A stretch of 23,268 nt of DNA from a virus, in IMG/VR virus record IMGVR_UViG_3300031957_000828, positions 1-23,268 of that record; one strand, 5' to 3'. Positions 8,401 through 14,754 of the stretch are shown here, in pieces. Below the pieces are notes generated by a model. It had not been told where the DNA came from. It worked only from the letters and a program-made list of their open reading frames with translations, and ran no database searches. A program made the position numbers and the translations under genes. Each line of letters starts with the position of its first letter. Within the stretch, counting starts at the first letter, position 1.

Positions 8401-9701
8401 CAACTTTTGGTGTTCTTACTCCTACTTTAGCAACTCTTGCTTATAAGCTGTCTGGTGTTGGTAGAGATGAGATGAAGGCTTATCAACGTTCCTTTGCTGC
8501 AGACTGGGAAAAAAATGCTACGTTAATTCCTACAGGGAAAGATGAAGAAGGCAATATAGAGTATATAAATTGGAGCACTTCTAATCCTTATGACACTCTT
8601 GTGAGAGCTTTTAACGGTGCTATGAATGCTATAGGAACTGGAAATAAATTAGATCAATCTGTACCAGTAATTACGGCAAATGTTATAGGTCAAGCATTAA
8701 AAGAAACTGCGGAACCTTTTCTTTCTCAATCAATGGTTGCTGAAGCATTAATAGATGTGCTTCCAGAGGCAATGGCAGGAAGAGCTGGAAGAACTATGAC
8801 AGGAGCAGAAGTATATAATCCACAAGATTCTTTAGGGACAAAAGGTGCTAAAGGTCTTACTCATATTTTTGGCAGTGTTCTACCAAGTGTTATTCCAGTT
8901 AAGGTAAGTCGTGGAGAAATTGAACCTAGCAATTTTGCTCGTGGGTTTGTAGGCACTTTTGCTCCTAATATAATTAGTCCAAAAACCAGAACTGGAGTAG
9001 AAAAAGATTTAACAGAACAATTAATTAGGACAGTTTTAGGAGTAACTCCTTTAAAGTTTGAACCAGAAAAAGGTCTTAGATATAAAGCATACGAGCTTCA
9101 AAGAGAGCAAACAGATGCTAAACGTATTTTTAACGGTGAAACAAATAATTTTAATGCTACCCCTAGAAGTTTTATAAAAAAATATACAGACGCTAATGAG
9201 GCAAAATTTAAGACTGATAAAGTGTATCATCAAATGATTGAAGATCTTAGAACTATGGGTGTTAGAGATAATGAGATCCGAAAAGTATTTAAACGTTACA
9301 GTATCGGTGGTGTTGATGGTATTATGAGAGGAAGGTTTGAACCTTTTGAAATAAATAAAAATCATTACAGAAACATGAACGACACAGGAACACGTTCGTT
9401 GTTTCCTAGACAAGAAATAAACACACTAAGACAAGAGTATCGAAAAAGACGTTTTTTAAAAAACGAAGAGCCAGAACAAGTGAGTACAAATAATGTTCAG
9501 TCTAATACAACATTTCAACCTGTTGTGAGTGCTCAAGTTCCGCCGTCAAGCTTTACTCCAACTCCTGTCAGTCCGCAAAATACAAGACCATCAAGCTTTA
9601 CTCCAACCCCTGTGAGTAGAAATGTTGATCCATCGTTGTTAGGATCAGACCCTATCTCTCAAGCAGCAAATGCTCAGATAGCTAGACGACTCAACACCTA
9701 A
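5460..9701 (+). CDS. Large internal virion / DNA-ejection-type protein
   Basis: At 1413 residues this is the largest gene in the window and the last of the late block. The N-terminus carries SFVPIPV twice (residues 6-12 and 20-26); residues about 45-160 are Gly/Ala/Val-rich with several moderately hydrophobic stretches; the middle is Lys/Asn-rich and helical; a hydrophobic segment (TTFGVLTPTLATLAYKL) lies near residue 980-1000; the C-terminus carries PSSFTPTPVS twice and ends DPISQAANAQIARRLNT. I see no lysozyme, transglycosylase or protease motif. Size, position and composition match the giant internal virion proteins of podoviruses that cross the cell envelope during DNA ejection. The gene converges with the polymerase gene, overlapping it by four bases. 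Role assigned by context and style, not by an identified domain. Confidence 0.6.
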   Translation: MADEASFVPIPVEKEVVTESFVPIPVNQTGTTDRGIRNTAESEGVLNEFQEGVMSGLVGIGQGIGELAALPVDIALDTDLSSKVTEGAEAIRDYAGLDPVGIVGGGAEVVTQFVLPAGKGISLVNKASKAKRAAKGLKDVPLTKSERFGLALKEIGAAGIADVIVSSDGTTSIGDFFEGGITQTDKTIGLEGRAEALRRVKNRLKFGAEAAAIGSIAELGLRGTGLVGQKAVAPAIKAGAQTATGQGLIKGITKYPKQLIQKLDDLETRRTTAMPGSSQELSGGQKIFVDLIGTTRYRGLLPDAIATEKLLTSSRIKPHIDKAETTLNRLNKNLDSVLKNLSPSETAVRKSEILNQINDYLTNPLKKRTPKAGQRLLSPPPQSVTQTPKTSNSTSQNFINSLPKEIRADVKAMRNHVDTLSTDIKNSNFLRDNDFINKTTGKSIKDVIEDNLGTYLRRRYRVFEDAKYTPDAKTTKIADDFFKTNKDFTESELNKVLKSSPQDLNANVATRIGVTINNGRATVGASVTDEAARIARENFLRRYKVKNRGATSGGRVASERLNTKMFLEKQTLPPQLRKFLGEVDDPRDAYLGTVADLAEFKAVDDFFGKTKFLADNDEGIGKLFINPTKLNQTQLKEMLDSGDYVQLGGKNGRSTLLGEGAAEGVEETLNRSGWGSLYGYVVPETVYKNLTNSILAPDDVINQMALSAWGGFLKVKAGSQYSKTILSPVTQVRNLLSASLFAAAQGNIGKGANLYDSLRLVLADLSSRPTDELLEELADMNRRGVLGTQAEVREIQDMLRKGAGYRESNASSAVEGLFGKKITDIKAVKKGAAVLKKAEDVYTASDDLWKIYNYTFEQNKLRNALDSLSMEDKVKYLTSNLTDVEKAMQRSALNSSNPDLVIKNLIKDRAASIVRETVPNYNKAPEIIRAARKLPVGNFITFPYEIYRTGFNTLKQGLDEFASEIPGVRKIGIRRLTGAITTFGVLTPTLATLAYKLSGVGRDEMKAYQRSFAADWEKNATLIPTGKDEEGNIEYINWSTSNPYDTLVRAFNGAMNAIGTGNKLDQSVPVITANVIGQALKETAEPFLSQSMVAEALIDVLPEAMAGRAGRTMTGAEVYNPQDSLGTKGAKGLTHIFGSVLPSVIPVKVSRGEIEPSNFARGFVGTFAPNIISPKTRTGVEKDLTEQLIRTVLGVTPLKFEPEKGLRYKAYELQREQTDAKRIFNGETNNFNATPRSFIKKYTDANEAKFKTDKVYHQMIEDLRTMGVRDNEIRKVFKRYSIGGVDGIMRGRFEPFEINKNHYRNMNDTGTRSLFPRQEINTLRQEYRKRRFLKNEEPEQVSTNNVQSNTTFQPVVSAQVPPSSFTPTPVSPQNTRPSSFTPTPVSRNVDPSLLGSDPISQAANAQIARRLNT
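5475..5537 (+). repeat. Direct repeat encoding SFVPIPV at the N-terminus of the large virion protein
   Basis: The 21-base stretch at 5475-5495 recurs exactly at 5517-5537, spaced by 21 bases. Both copies encode SFVPIPV. The related motif SFTPTPVS is repeated at the other end of the same protein. Confidence 0.9.
9543..9617 (+). repeat. Direct repeat encoding PSSFTPTPVS at the C-terminus of the large virion protein
   Basis: A 30-base unit at 9543-9572 recurs at 9588-9617 with three third-position substitutions, so the encoded ten residues are unchanged. Synonymous-only differences suggest the peptide itself is kept by selection. Confidence 0.85.
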
Positions 9702-11608
9702 CCAACCTCGCCCCAGTTATCTCCTAGTTCCTCGTCTACCTTAGAGGGAACCTTGAGGACATGATCCAAGCCCGTCTCCATAATCTTCGTGATCCTCGTT
9801 GCTTGCTCCTGGTTCTCTACTGAAAAGCACAGTTCGTCATGCACCGTGAGCATTGGAACAAGGCCTTCCTTATGGCAGTCCGCCATTGCCTTCTTAGTTT
9901 GGTCAGCAGCACTGCCCTGTATAAGTTTGTTCAGAGCCTTGTAAGTAAAGGCGCGTCTCAAGTTCATACCGTATTCTTTCTTGGCATCCTCAAGACTCAT
10001 AGGTTTGTTGTACCCAAAGCTCTTGGGTTCCCAAAGATGAAACCTGCACTTGCGTCCCAAGAGTGTGCGAATAACGCCGTGGTTCTGTGCCTGTGCGCTT
10101 GCAATCTCCGCTAGGCCTTTAACAAAAGGAGCCTTAGTGTGGTGCGTTTCAAGTAGTTCTTTCGCATCCTCCTTTGTGACAGCCAACTGGTTGGCTAACT
10201 TAGCCACGCCCATTCCGTACATAATCCCAAGGTTCACGGTCTTGGCTTCCTTACGTGTGATCCCTGCAAAGTCTGCCACCATCTGGTGTAGATCCACATC
10301 TCCTGTGTGGTACTCATCCACAATTGTATCAACCATCGAGTGCTTGCGTGAGTCCGGTAGGCTTGCTGCAAAGTGCACCAAGAGCCTTGGTTCTTGGCTT
10401 GCGTAGTCAAACGATCCCCACTTGCACCCCTCATCAGGAATAAACAAGCCTCGGATTAGTTTCTTAATAACAGGATCTCTTGCAGGAAGCTGCTGTAAGT
10501 TAGGGTTGGAGCTTGAGAACCGCCCTGTTACAGTGCCTCCGTCATCGGATCTAAGTTGGTGAAACTCCGCATGTATCCTACCTTTGTGCTCATAGCGTAG
10601 TATACTGTCAATGAATGTACTGTCTGCTTTGTCTGCCTCACGCAGTTTAACAATCGCCTGGGCTACTTCGTGTGGATGGGAGGACAGGTACTGCTTGGTA
10701 AAGGATGGTGCCCCTGCTTCCGTCTTAGGATACTTTAGATCCAACTTATCAAACACCGTCTTGACTGACGCCCCTGCCCACGGTTCTATCTCTATGCCTG
10801 TCTTGTCTTTGATAAACGCACGTAGCTCCTTGGTTCTAACTTGCAATTGTTTCTTTGCTATGTCCGCCTGGTCAATGTCTACTCGAACACCTCTCTGTTT
10901 CATCTGCACCATCAAAGGTATCAGGCTTGTCTCCAACTCCCACACGTTCCAAAGTTCCTGCTTGTCTAATTCAATTCGCAATCGCTCCCATAACTTGAGC
11001 GTCATCACGGCGTCTTGCTCGGCATAGGCTCCCACTGTTGAAGGTGGTAGGATCCACATGTCTGCCTTTGGATCGATACCCCAGTCCTTTGCTGTTGCTC
11101 GAAGCAGCCGCTCGTCTTTCCTCATGTCAATCCAATCACGGCCTAAGTTGTTTAGGCTGTAGGAAAATCTGTTCTCGTCAACGATAGCTCCTGTCACCAT
11201 TGTATCAATGATCCGACCTTGTATATCAACGCCCTCCGCACTTAGCCAACCTGCATCGTAGGTCGCATTGTGCATGACCTTATCTATGTGAGGTGTTGCC
11301 ATCTGCTTCTTGAACCATTTCATCGTAACCTTTGGATCTAGGTTGTGTCCGTTCTGGTGCCGGATAGGAAAGTACCCATAGTAATCCCCTGCTGCAACAG
11401 CGATGCCAACGATAAACCCATCGTTCCTTGCCCACCCTGGGCCAAACTTCTTTAGGTTGGGGTCGCATGTCTCAAGGTCTACGGCTATTTGTTTATATCC
11501 TGTAAGGTCTGGATACTCCGTTGGTATGTTCCAATCCTTGTCAATAATATCTATATCCATGCGCTCAAGATAATTTATTGTACTCTTGTCTTTACGGTCT
11601 CTTGCCAT
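9698..11608 (-). CDS. polA: Family A (Pol I-type) DNA polymerase with 3'-5' exonuclease
   Basis: Replicative phage polymerase, 636 residues from the ATG at 11608. That start is chosen because GGAG precedes it by ten bases and its A is shared with the upstream stop (TAATG); a longer open frame back to 11710 only overlaps the upstream gene. Proofreading motifs: Exo I D44/E46 (AVDLET), Exo II N114-D118 (HNATYD), Exo III Y195-D199 (YAEQD). Polymerase motifs: TGRFSSSNPNLQQLPAR at 361-377, motif A D401 (DYASQEPR), motif B K456-Y464 (KTVNLGIMYG), motif C H590-D591-E592 (VHDE). No 5'-3' nuclease domain is present, as usual in phages. The residue matching E. coli Pol I Phe762 is Leu460. The last gene of the replication operon. 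Confidence 0.97.
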   Translation of the reverse strand: MARDRKDKSTINYLERMDIDIIDKDWNIPTEYPDLTGYKQIAVDLETCDPNLKKFGPGWARNDGFIVGIAVAAGDYYGYFPIRHQNGHNLDPKVTMKWFKKQMATPHIDKVMHNATYDAGWLSAEGVDIQGRIIDTMVTGAIVDENRFSYSLNNLGRDWIDMRKDERLLRATAKDWGIDPKADMWILPPSTVGAYAEQDAVMTLKLWERLRIELDKQELWNVWELETSLIPLMVQMKQRGVRVDIDQADIAKKQLQVRTKELRAFIKDKTGIEIEPWAGASVKTVFDKLDLKYPKTEAGAPSFTKQYLSSHPHEVAQAIVKLREADKADSTFIDSILRYEHKGRIHAEFHQLRSDDGGTVTGRFSSSNPNLQQLPARDPVIKKLIRGLFIPDEGCKWGSFDYASQEPRLLVHFAASLPDSRKHSMVDTIVDEYHTGDVDLHQMVADFAGITRKEAKTVNLGIMYGMGVAKLANQLAVTKEDAKELLETHHTKAPFVKGLAEIASAQAQNHGVIRTLLGRKCRFHLWEPKSFGYNKPMSLEDAKKEYGMNLRRAFTYKALNKLIQGSAADQTKKAMADCHKEGLVPMLTVHDELCFSVENQEQATRITKIMETGLDHVLKVPSKVDEELGDNWGEVG

Positions 11609-11862
11609 TAATCTTCTCCACCCAGTGCAGCGTAGCCACAGATGTCCACCCAACTGTCCTCGTGTTCTGGTGTCTCGATCAAACGTGATACCTTTAATTG
11701 CACCAGGCATAAATACACCTGGTCAACTGTTATGTCTTGTCCAAGGATCACCGACCATAACCTTGCCACACGCATGTGGTTTACGGTTGCGTCACCATAG
11801 TCCTTGGCTCTGGGACCATTGATGTAGCCCTCTGCTTTTTGTAGTATTTCTTCTCGTTTCAT
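11608..11862 (-). CDS. DUF6378-type small phage protein
   Basis: An 84-residue protein. The start at 11862 follows AGAGGTAAAT and gives MKREEILQKAEGYI; an upstream ATG at 11919 lies inside the neighbouring gene and lacks a ribosome site. Conserved features are GPRAKDYGDA (residues 16-25), LWSVILG (35-41) and a C-terminal HEDSWVDICGYAALGGE (67-83). I recognise this pattern as DUF6378, a family common in phage replication and nucleotide-metabolism neighbourhoods whose biochemical role is not established; the D/H/E-rich pattern recalls helical MazG- or HD-like pyrophosphatases, but that is a guess. It is translationally coupled to the polymerase (TAATG). Confidence 0.75.
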   Translation of the reverse strand: MKREEILQKAEGYINGPRAKDYGDATVNHMRVARLWSVILGQDITVDQVYLCLVQLKVSRLIETPEHEDSWVDICGYAALGGED

Positions 11863-11870
11863 ATTTACCT

Positions 11871-12551
11871 CTAAATTAAAGACATTTGTGTTTCTTTTAT
11901 TAACCACTTTTTCCAACATTGAACTGAATCAATTCTTCTAGCCATTCTCTCTGGACAAACTTGTTGCCCTATGTTTTTAAAATTTCTAGCGACATTTGTA
12001 CTATCGGCAGAAGCAAAAGGCCAAACATCTCCACATAAAGAAAGCCCTCGCATCATATGTACCCAAGGTCGAAAACCTCTTTTAGTTAATTCATTCCAGG
12101 CTTCATCACATCTGTTAGCCCAAACATCAGAACCAACTTGCCAATATTGCCCTGAAGAACCAAAACAAAACCTTGGATAATTGTCTGCAATTTCAAGTAA
12201 CCAATCTATAGATAAATTCATATGCCAAACAGGAGCAGAAAGTTCTTTAGAGTAAGGCCATTGAATCATTAACTTTTTTTGATCTTGTATCGTCCCACCA
12301 ATTATATCGGGTATTACCCCCCAATGCGGGGGATAAAGAAACTCCTCAACCCAAGATATAAAACCTTTTAAATCAAATTCTTTACCTTGGGTGTAAGAAG
12401 TAAACGCACCATTATCCCACATAACAGATTGAGCATTTTTAAAACACCATTCTGCATTAAATGGATTAGCATAACTAACACAGAAATTTTTCCCAGCCAT
12501 CTTTAACAGTTCAACGTTGGGTGTTATGGGAGTGCCGTGATAATGAATCAT
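11871..12551 (-). CDS. dpdA: DpdA-like DNA guanine transglycosylase (7-deazaguanine insertion)
   Basis: A 226-residue protein of the TGT-like superfamily in its phage DpdA form. Such enzymes exchange guanine in DNA for a 7-deazaguanine base such as preQ0. It starts MIHYHGTPITP; the HGTPITP opening is what I remember of phage DpdA proteins. Barrel motifs follow: WDNGAFTSY (D46), GVIPDIIGG (D82), WHMN (H110), FGSSGQYW (130-137), HMMRG (165-169) and FASADSTN (D183). Conserved aspartates are expected as catalytic acid/base and nucleophile; which is which is not visible here. The bacterial tRNA-TGT zinc site is absent. The start at 12551 overlaps the transporter stop as ATGA; an upstream ATG at 12566 would add five residues. 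It is AT-richer than the polymerase and helicase genes around it. A tRNA substrate cannot be excluded, but the family and phage context favour DNA. Confidence 0.8.
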   Translation of the reverse strand: MIHYHGTPITPNVELLKMAGKNFCVSYANPFNAEWCFKNAQSVMWDNGAFTSYTQGKEFDLKGFISWVEEFLYPPHWGVIPDIIGGTIQDQKKLMIQWPYSKELSAPVWHMNLSIDWLLEIADNYPRFCFGSSGQYWQVGSDVWANRCDEAWNELTKRGFRPWVHMMRGLSLCGDVWPFASADSTNVARNFKNIGQQVCPERMARRIDSVQCWKKWLIKETQMSLI

Positions 12552-13003
12552 TTTAAAGATAACCAAACAATAACTGACGCAATCATTTTAGAAACAACCA
12601 TTACAAAAAATGCTGTCCAACCAAAAAACCCTGCAACAACCAAGAACACAAGACTATCCACTGGAACAGATATTGCAGAAGATAAAAGTATTCTATCTTT
12701 CATAGGTCTTTTTGTTTTAGTGTACACAGCCCAATCTGTTGCCTCTGAAACTATAAAGGCTAAAGCGGATGCCATCGCTATAAACGGATCTGCCATTAAG
12801 TAACTAAGTAAAATACCAACTGCCATTGGAACCCAAACATAATGACCTAAATCTTTTTGTGCGTAGTCTCTTAATATAAAAACAGCACCAACTAAAAATG
12901 TCATTGGCGGTAAAGCTGCACCAAACACAAACCAAGGTTCTATAACAGAAAACCCATAATTAACAGCAACAATTGCCGCTACATATAATAAAGCATATTT
13001 CAT
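12548..13003 (-). CDS. yhhQ: YhhQ-like queuosine/7-deazapurine precursor transporter
   Basis: A 151-residue, strongly hydrophobic inner-membrane protein with about six predicted transmembrane segments (roughly 3-22, 26-46, 55-71, 74-90, 106-124, 127-148). The motifs FILRDYAQ (42-49), SEATDWAVY (86-94) and SVPVDSLVF (112-120) match the YhhQ/VUT family (old name DUF165), which imports queuosine precursors such as preQ0 and preQ1. It is shorter than most bacterial YhhQ proteins, which are usually above 200 residues. The start at 13003 is preferred because AGAGG lies about eight bases upstream; an ATG at 13027 overlaps the helicase gene. Its stop overlaps the DpdA start (ATGA), which ties import of the base to its insertion. 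Confidence 0.85.
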   Translation of the reverse strand: MKYALLYVAAIVAVNYGFSVIEPWFVFGAALPPMTFLVGAVFILRDYAQKDLGHYVWVPMAVGILLSYLMADPFIAMASALAFIVSEATDWAVYTKTKRPMKDRILLSSAISVPVDSLVFLVVAGFFGWTAFFVMVVSKMIASVIVWLSLK

Positions 13004-13016
13004 TTTATTTTCCTCT

Positions 13017-14546
13017 TCATATCTCATACCTGTATTTCTTGATTGATTCTAAAATGTGTAAGTTCTTCTTGGTTCTTGTAACGCCCACATAAAACGCACG
13101 ATGCTCATCGTCTGGATACTTGCTCTCAGTACAAGCCTTCGTTGATCCTGTATAAACTAAACAGTTGTCATCCTCCCCACCCTTCATCGCATGAAACGTA
13201 GACAACTTAATGCGAGGCTTATCCATAATACTCTCCCCTGATTCCTCAATAACCTCAATGTATAACCTATCATCTCGACCCAAGTTCATTATAGAAAAAC
13301 AACTACGATCTATCGGTGCCTTCATCCCATAGTCTTGAACCAAATCGTTATAGCTTAACGAACCATCCTCCGGTGCTGCCTCCAACAAGGTACTCGAACC
13401 TCGCTTCACAACCGCACCGTCTCCCTGTTTGGGCACATTCTTATACAGGTTCTTAATTAAATGCACCCCAACGCGCTCACCTCCCTGCAAACGACGCCAT
13501 ACCTCTATGCCCTCCGCTACCTCTGGCTTTATACTAGGCCTTCCTTTTATGCTGTACAAAAACCCAAAGTTCCTAATCTGATCAGCGAAGTCTGATACGT
13601 AGCTGTTGGTTCGAGCCATGATAGTCCACGAACCTTGCTCTAATGGAACACTTCCAAGACTGTTGTGCCAAGTAACCGAGCCTTGTTCTTTAGCTGGTGC
13701 AAACTCCTTTATCTTCCTAGTACGTATGCGTTTAACAATACGCTTGGAAAGATTAAACACTGCCACTGGCATTCGATAAGACTTGGTAAGGATTTTTACT
13801 GTATCAGAAGATTCCAAAAACTCGTTCACATCAACCCCTGTCCAACGATGTATTGCTTGGTCGTCATCCCCTGCAAGGTAAACCTTCTCTGCTCTCGTAG
13901 ACATGCGATCAACCATCTCCCACTGCACTGGCGTTAAGTCTTGTGCCTCGTCAACGATCAGTAGATCCAAGTAAGGTGGTTCTGCTATATCAATATAATT
14001 CTCTATGAAATCTGCAAAGTCTACCTTCTGCATCTTGCTCTTGTATTCTTGCAGCTGTTTCTCAACCTGTTCTAATTTAGAAAACCAAATTGTATAGTTC
14101 GCCGCTTCGTTATACTCCTGCTCCAACGAAATCCTTCGAGACCGAGCACGAGACACCATATCAAGGTACATTTTTCCTGACCCACCAATCTGAACTTGAG
14201 GCAATCCATCGTCAGGAGACACTCCATCCTTGCTGTCAATAACAACACCCAACAACTTACCCAACGCTTTGTAGTCTTTGGCCTTCATCAAATCGTCTGA
14301 CTGCAACCCAAGTCCCCAAAAGGCTGTGGCATGTAGCGTTTTAAAGTGGGGCAGCTCCTTCTCTGTTAAAGAAAACTTGGAGCAAGCACGTTCAATAGCT
14401 TCGGCAATCGCCTTACGTGTAAAAGAAATAAAGGCAATCCTAGAAGGATCGCCCCCATTGTCTAAATACTCTTGGATAATCTCCATGAGTGTGTAAGTCT
14501 TACCACAACCAGGTGGCCCAAAGATAATGGTGCTATTCTTTATCAT
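13017..14546 (-). CDS. UvrD/Rep-like superfamily 1 DNA helicase
   Basis: A 509-residue ATP-dependent helicase. Motifs in order: Walker A GPPGCGKT (residues 10-17), motif Ia-like FISFTRKA (39-46), motif II DEAQD (199-203), motif III GDDDQAIHRW (226-235), motif V STFHAMKGGE (449-458) and motif VI VGVTRTKKNLHIL (487-499). All are intact, so an active 3'-5' translocase is expected. It is shorter than UvrD (about 720 residues), as is common for phage versions with reduced 1B/2B domains. The ATG lies inside the end of the AlpA-like gene (14-base overlap) with AGAGG eight bases upstream. It probably serves as replicative or recombination helicase next to the primase. Confidence 0.93.
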   Translation of the reverse strand: MIKNSTIIFGPPGCGKTYTLMEIIQEYLDNGGDPSRIAFISFTRKAIAEAIERACSKFSLTEKELPHFKTLHATAFWGLGLQSDDLMKAKDYKALGKLLGVVIDSKDGVSPDDGLPQVQIGGSGKMYLDMVSRARSRRISLEQEYNEAANYTIWFSKLEQVEKQLQEYKSKMQKVDFADFIENYIDIAEPPYLDLLIVDEAQDLTPVQWEMVDRMSTRAEKVYLAGDDDQAIHRWTGVDVNEFLESSDTVKILTKSYRMPVAVFNLSKRIVKRIRTRKIKEFAPAKEQGSVTWHNSLGSVPLEQGSWTIMARTNSYVSDFADQIRNFGFLYSIKGRPSIKPEVAEGIEVWRRLQGGERVGVHLIKNLYKNVPKQGDGAVVKRGSSTLLEAAPEDGSLSYNDLVQDYGMKAPIDRSCFSIMNLGRDDRLYIEVIEESGESIMDKPRIKLSTFHAMKGGEDDNCLVYTGSTKACTESKYPDDEHRAFYVGVTRTKKNLHILESIKKYRYEI

Positions 14547-14754
14547 AGATCTTACCTCTTGGCCGAGAGTTGACCCAATCCTCTATCTCTGTAAGCACCC
14601 ACCTACTGGCAGTACGCTTGTTGGACTCGTCTCCTAGCACTAAGGGTTGAGGGAAATCCCCTGCCTTAGTCCATTTGTATATTGCTGATGTAGATACGCC
14701 GAGCAGTTCAGCTACCTCCGACACACGCAACAGTCGATTAGAAGGGGATGTCAT
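14533..14754 (-). CDS. AlpA/excisionase-like HTH DNA-binding protein
   Basis: A 73-residue protein with one winged-helix MerR/AlpA-type domain: LLRVSEVAELLGVSTSAIYKW (helix-turn-helix, about residues 8-28), then GDFPQPL and a short wing ending WVLTEIEDWVNSR. GGAGG lies six bases before the ATG. The gene starts inside the last codons of the primase gene (17-base overlap), so the primase tail codons are read in two frames. In phages this fold serves as transcription regulator, excisionase or replication accessory; with no integrase visible, a regulatory or replication-initiation role within the operon is more likely than excision. Target site unknown. Confidence 0.85.
   Translation of the reverse strand: MTSPSNRLLRVSEVAELLGVSTSAIYKWTKAGDFPQPLVLGDESNKRTASRWVLTEIEDWVNSRPRGKIYDKE

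Noticed and set aside
5460-9701. Lytic transglycosylase or lysozyme domain in the giant virion protein
   Set aside because: Expected in some ejection proteins, but no Glu-containing SLT or lysozyme motif could be recognised by eye.
11609-11710. 34-codon N-terminal extension of the DNA polymerase
   Set aside because: It overlaps the DUF6378 gene, has no ribosome site and contains no domain sequence; the ATG at 11608 has TAATG coupling and GGAG.
14533-14754. Excisionase of an integrated prophage
   Set aside because: An AlpA-type fold alone does not show lysogeny; no integrase, attachment site or repressor is visible, and the gene is embedded in the replication operon.
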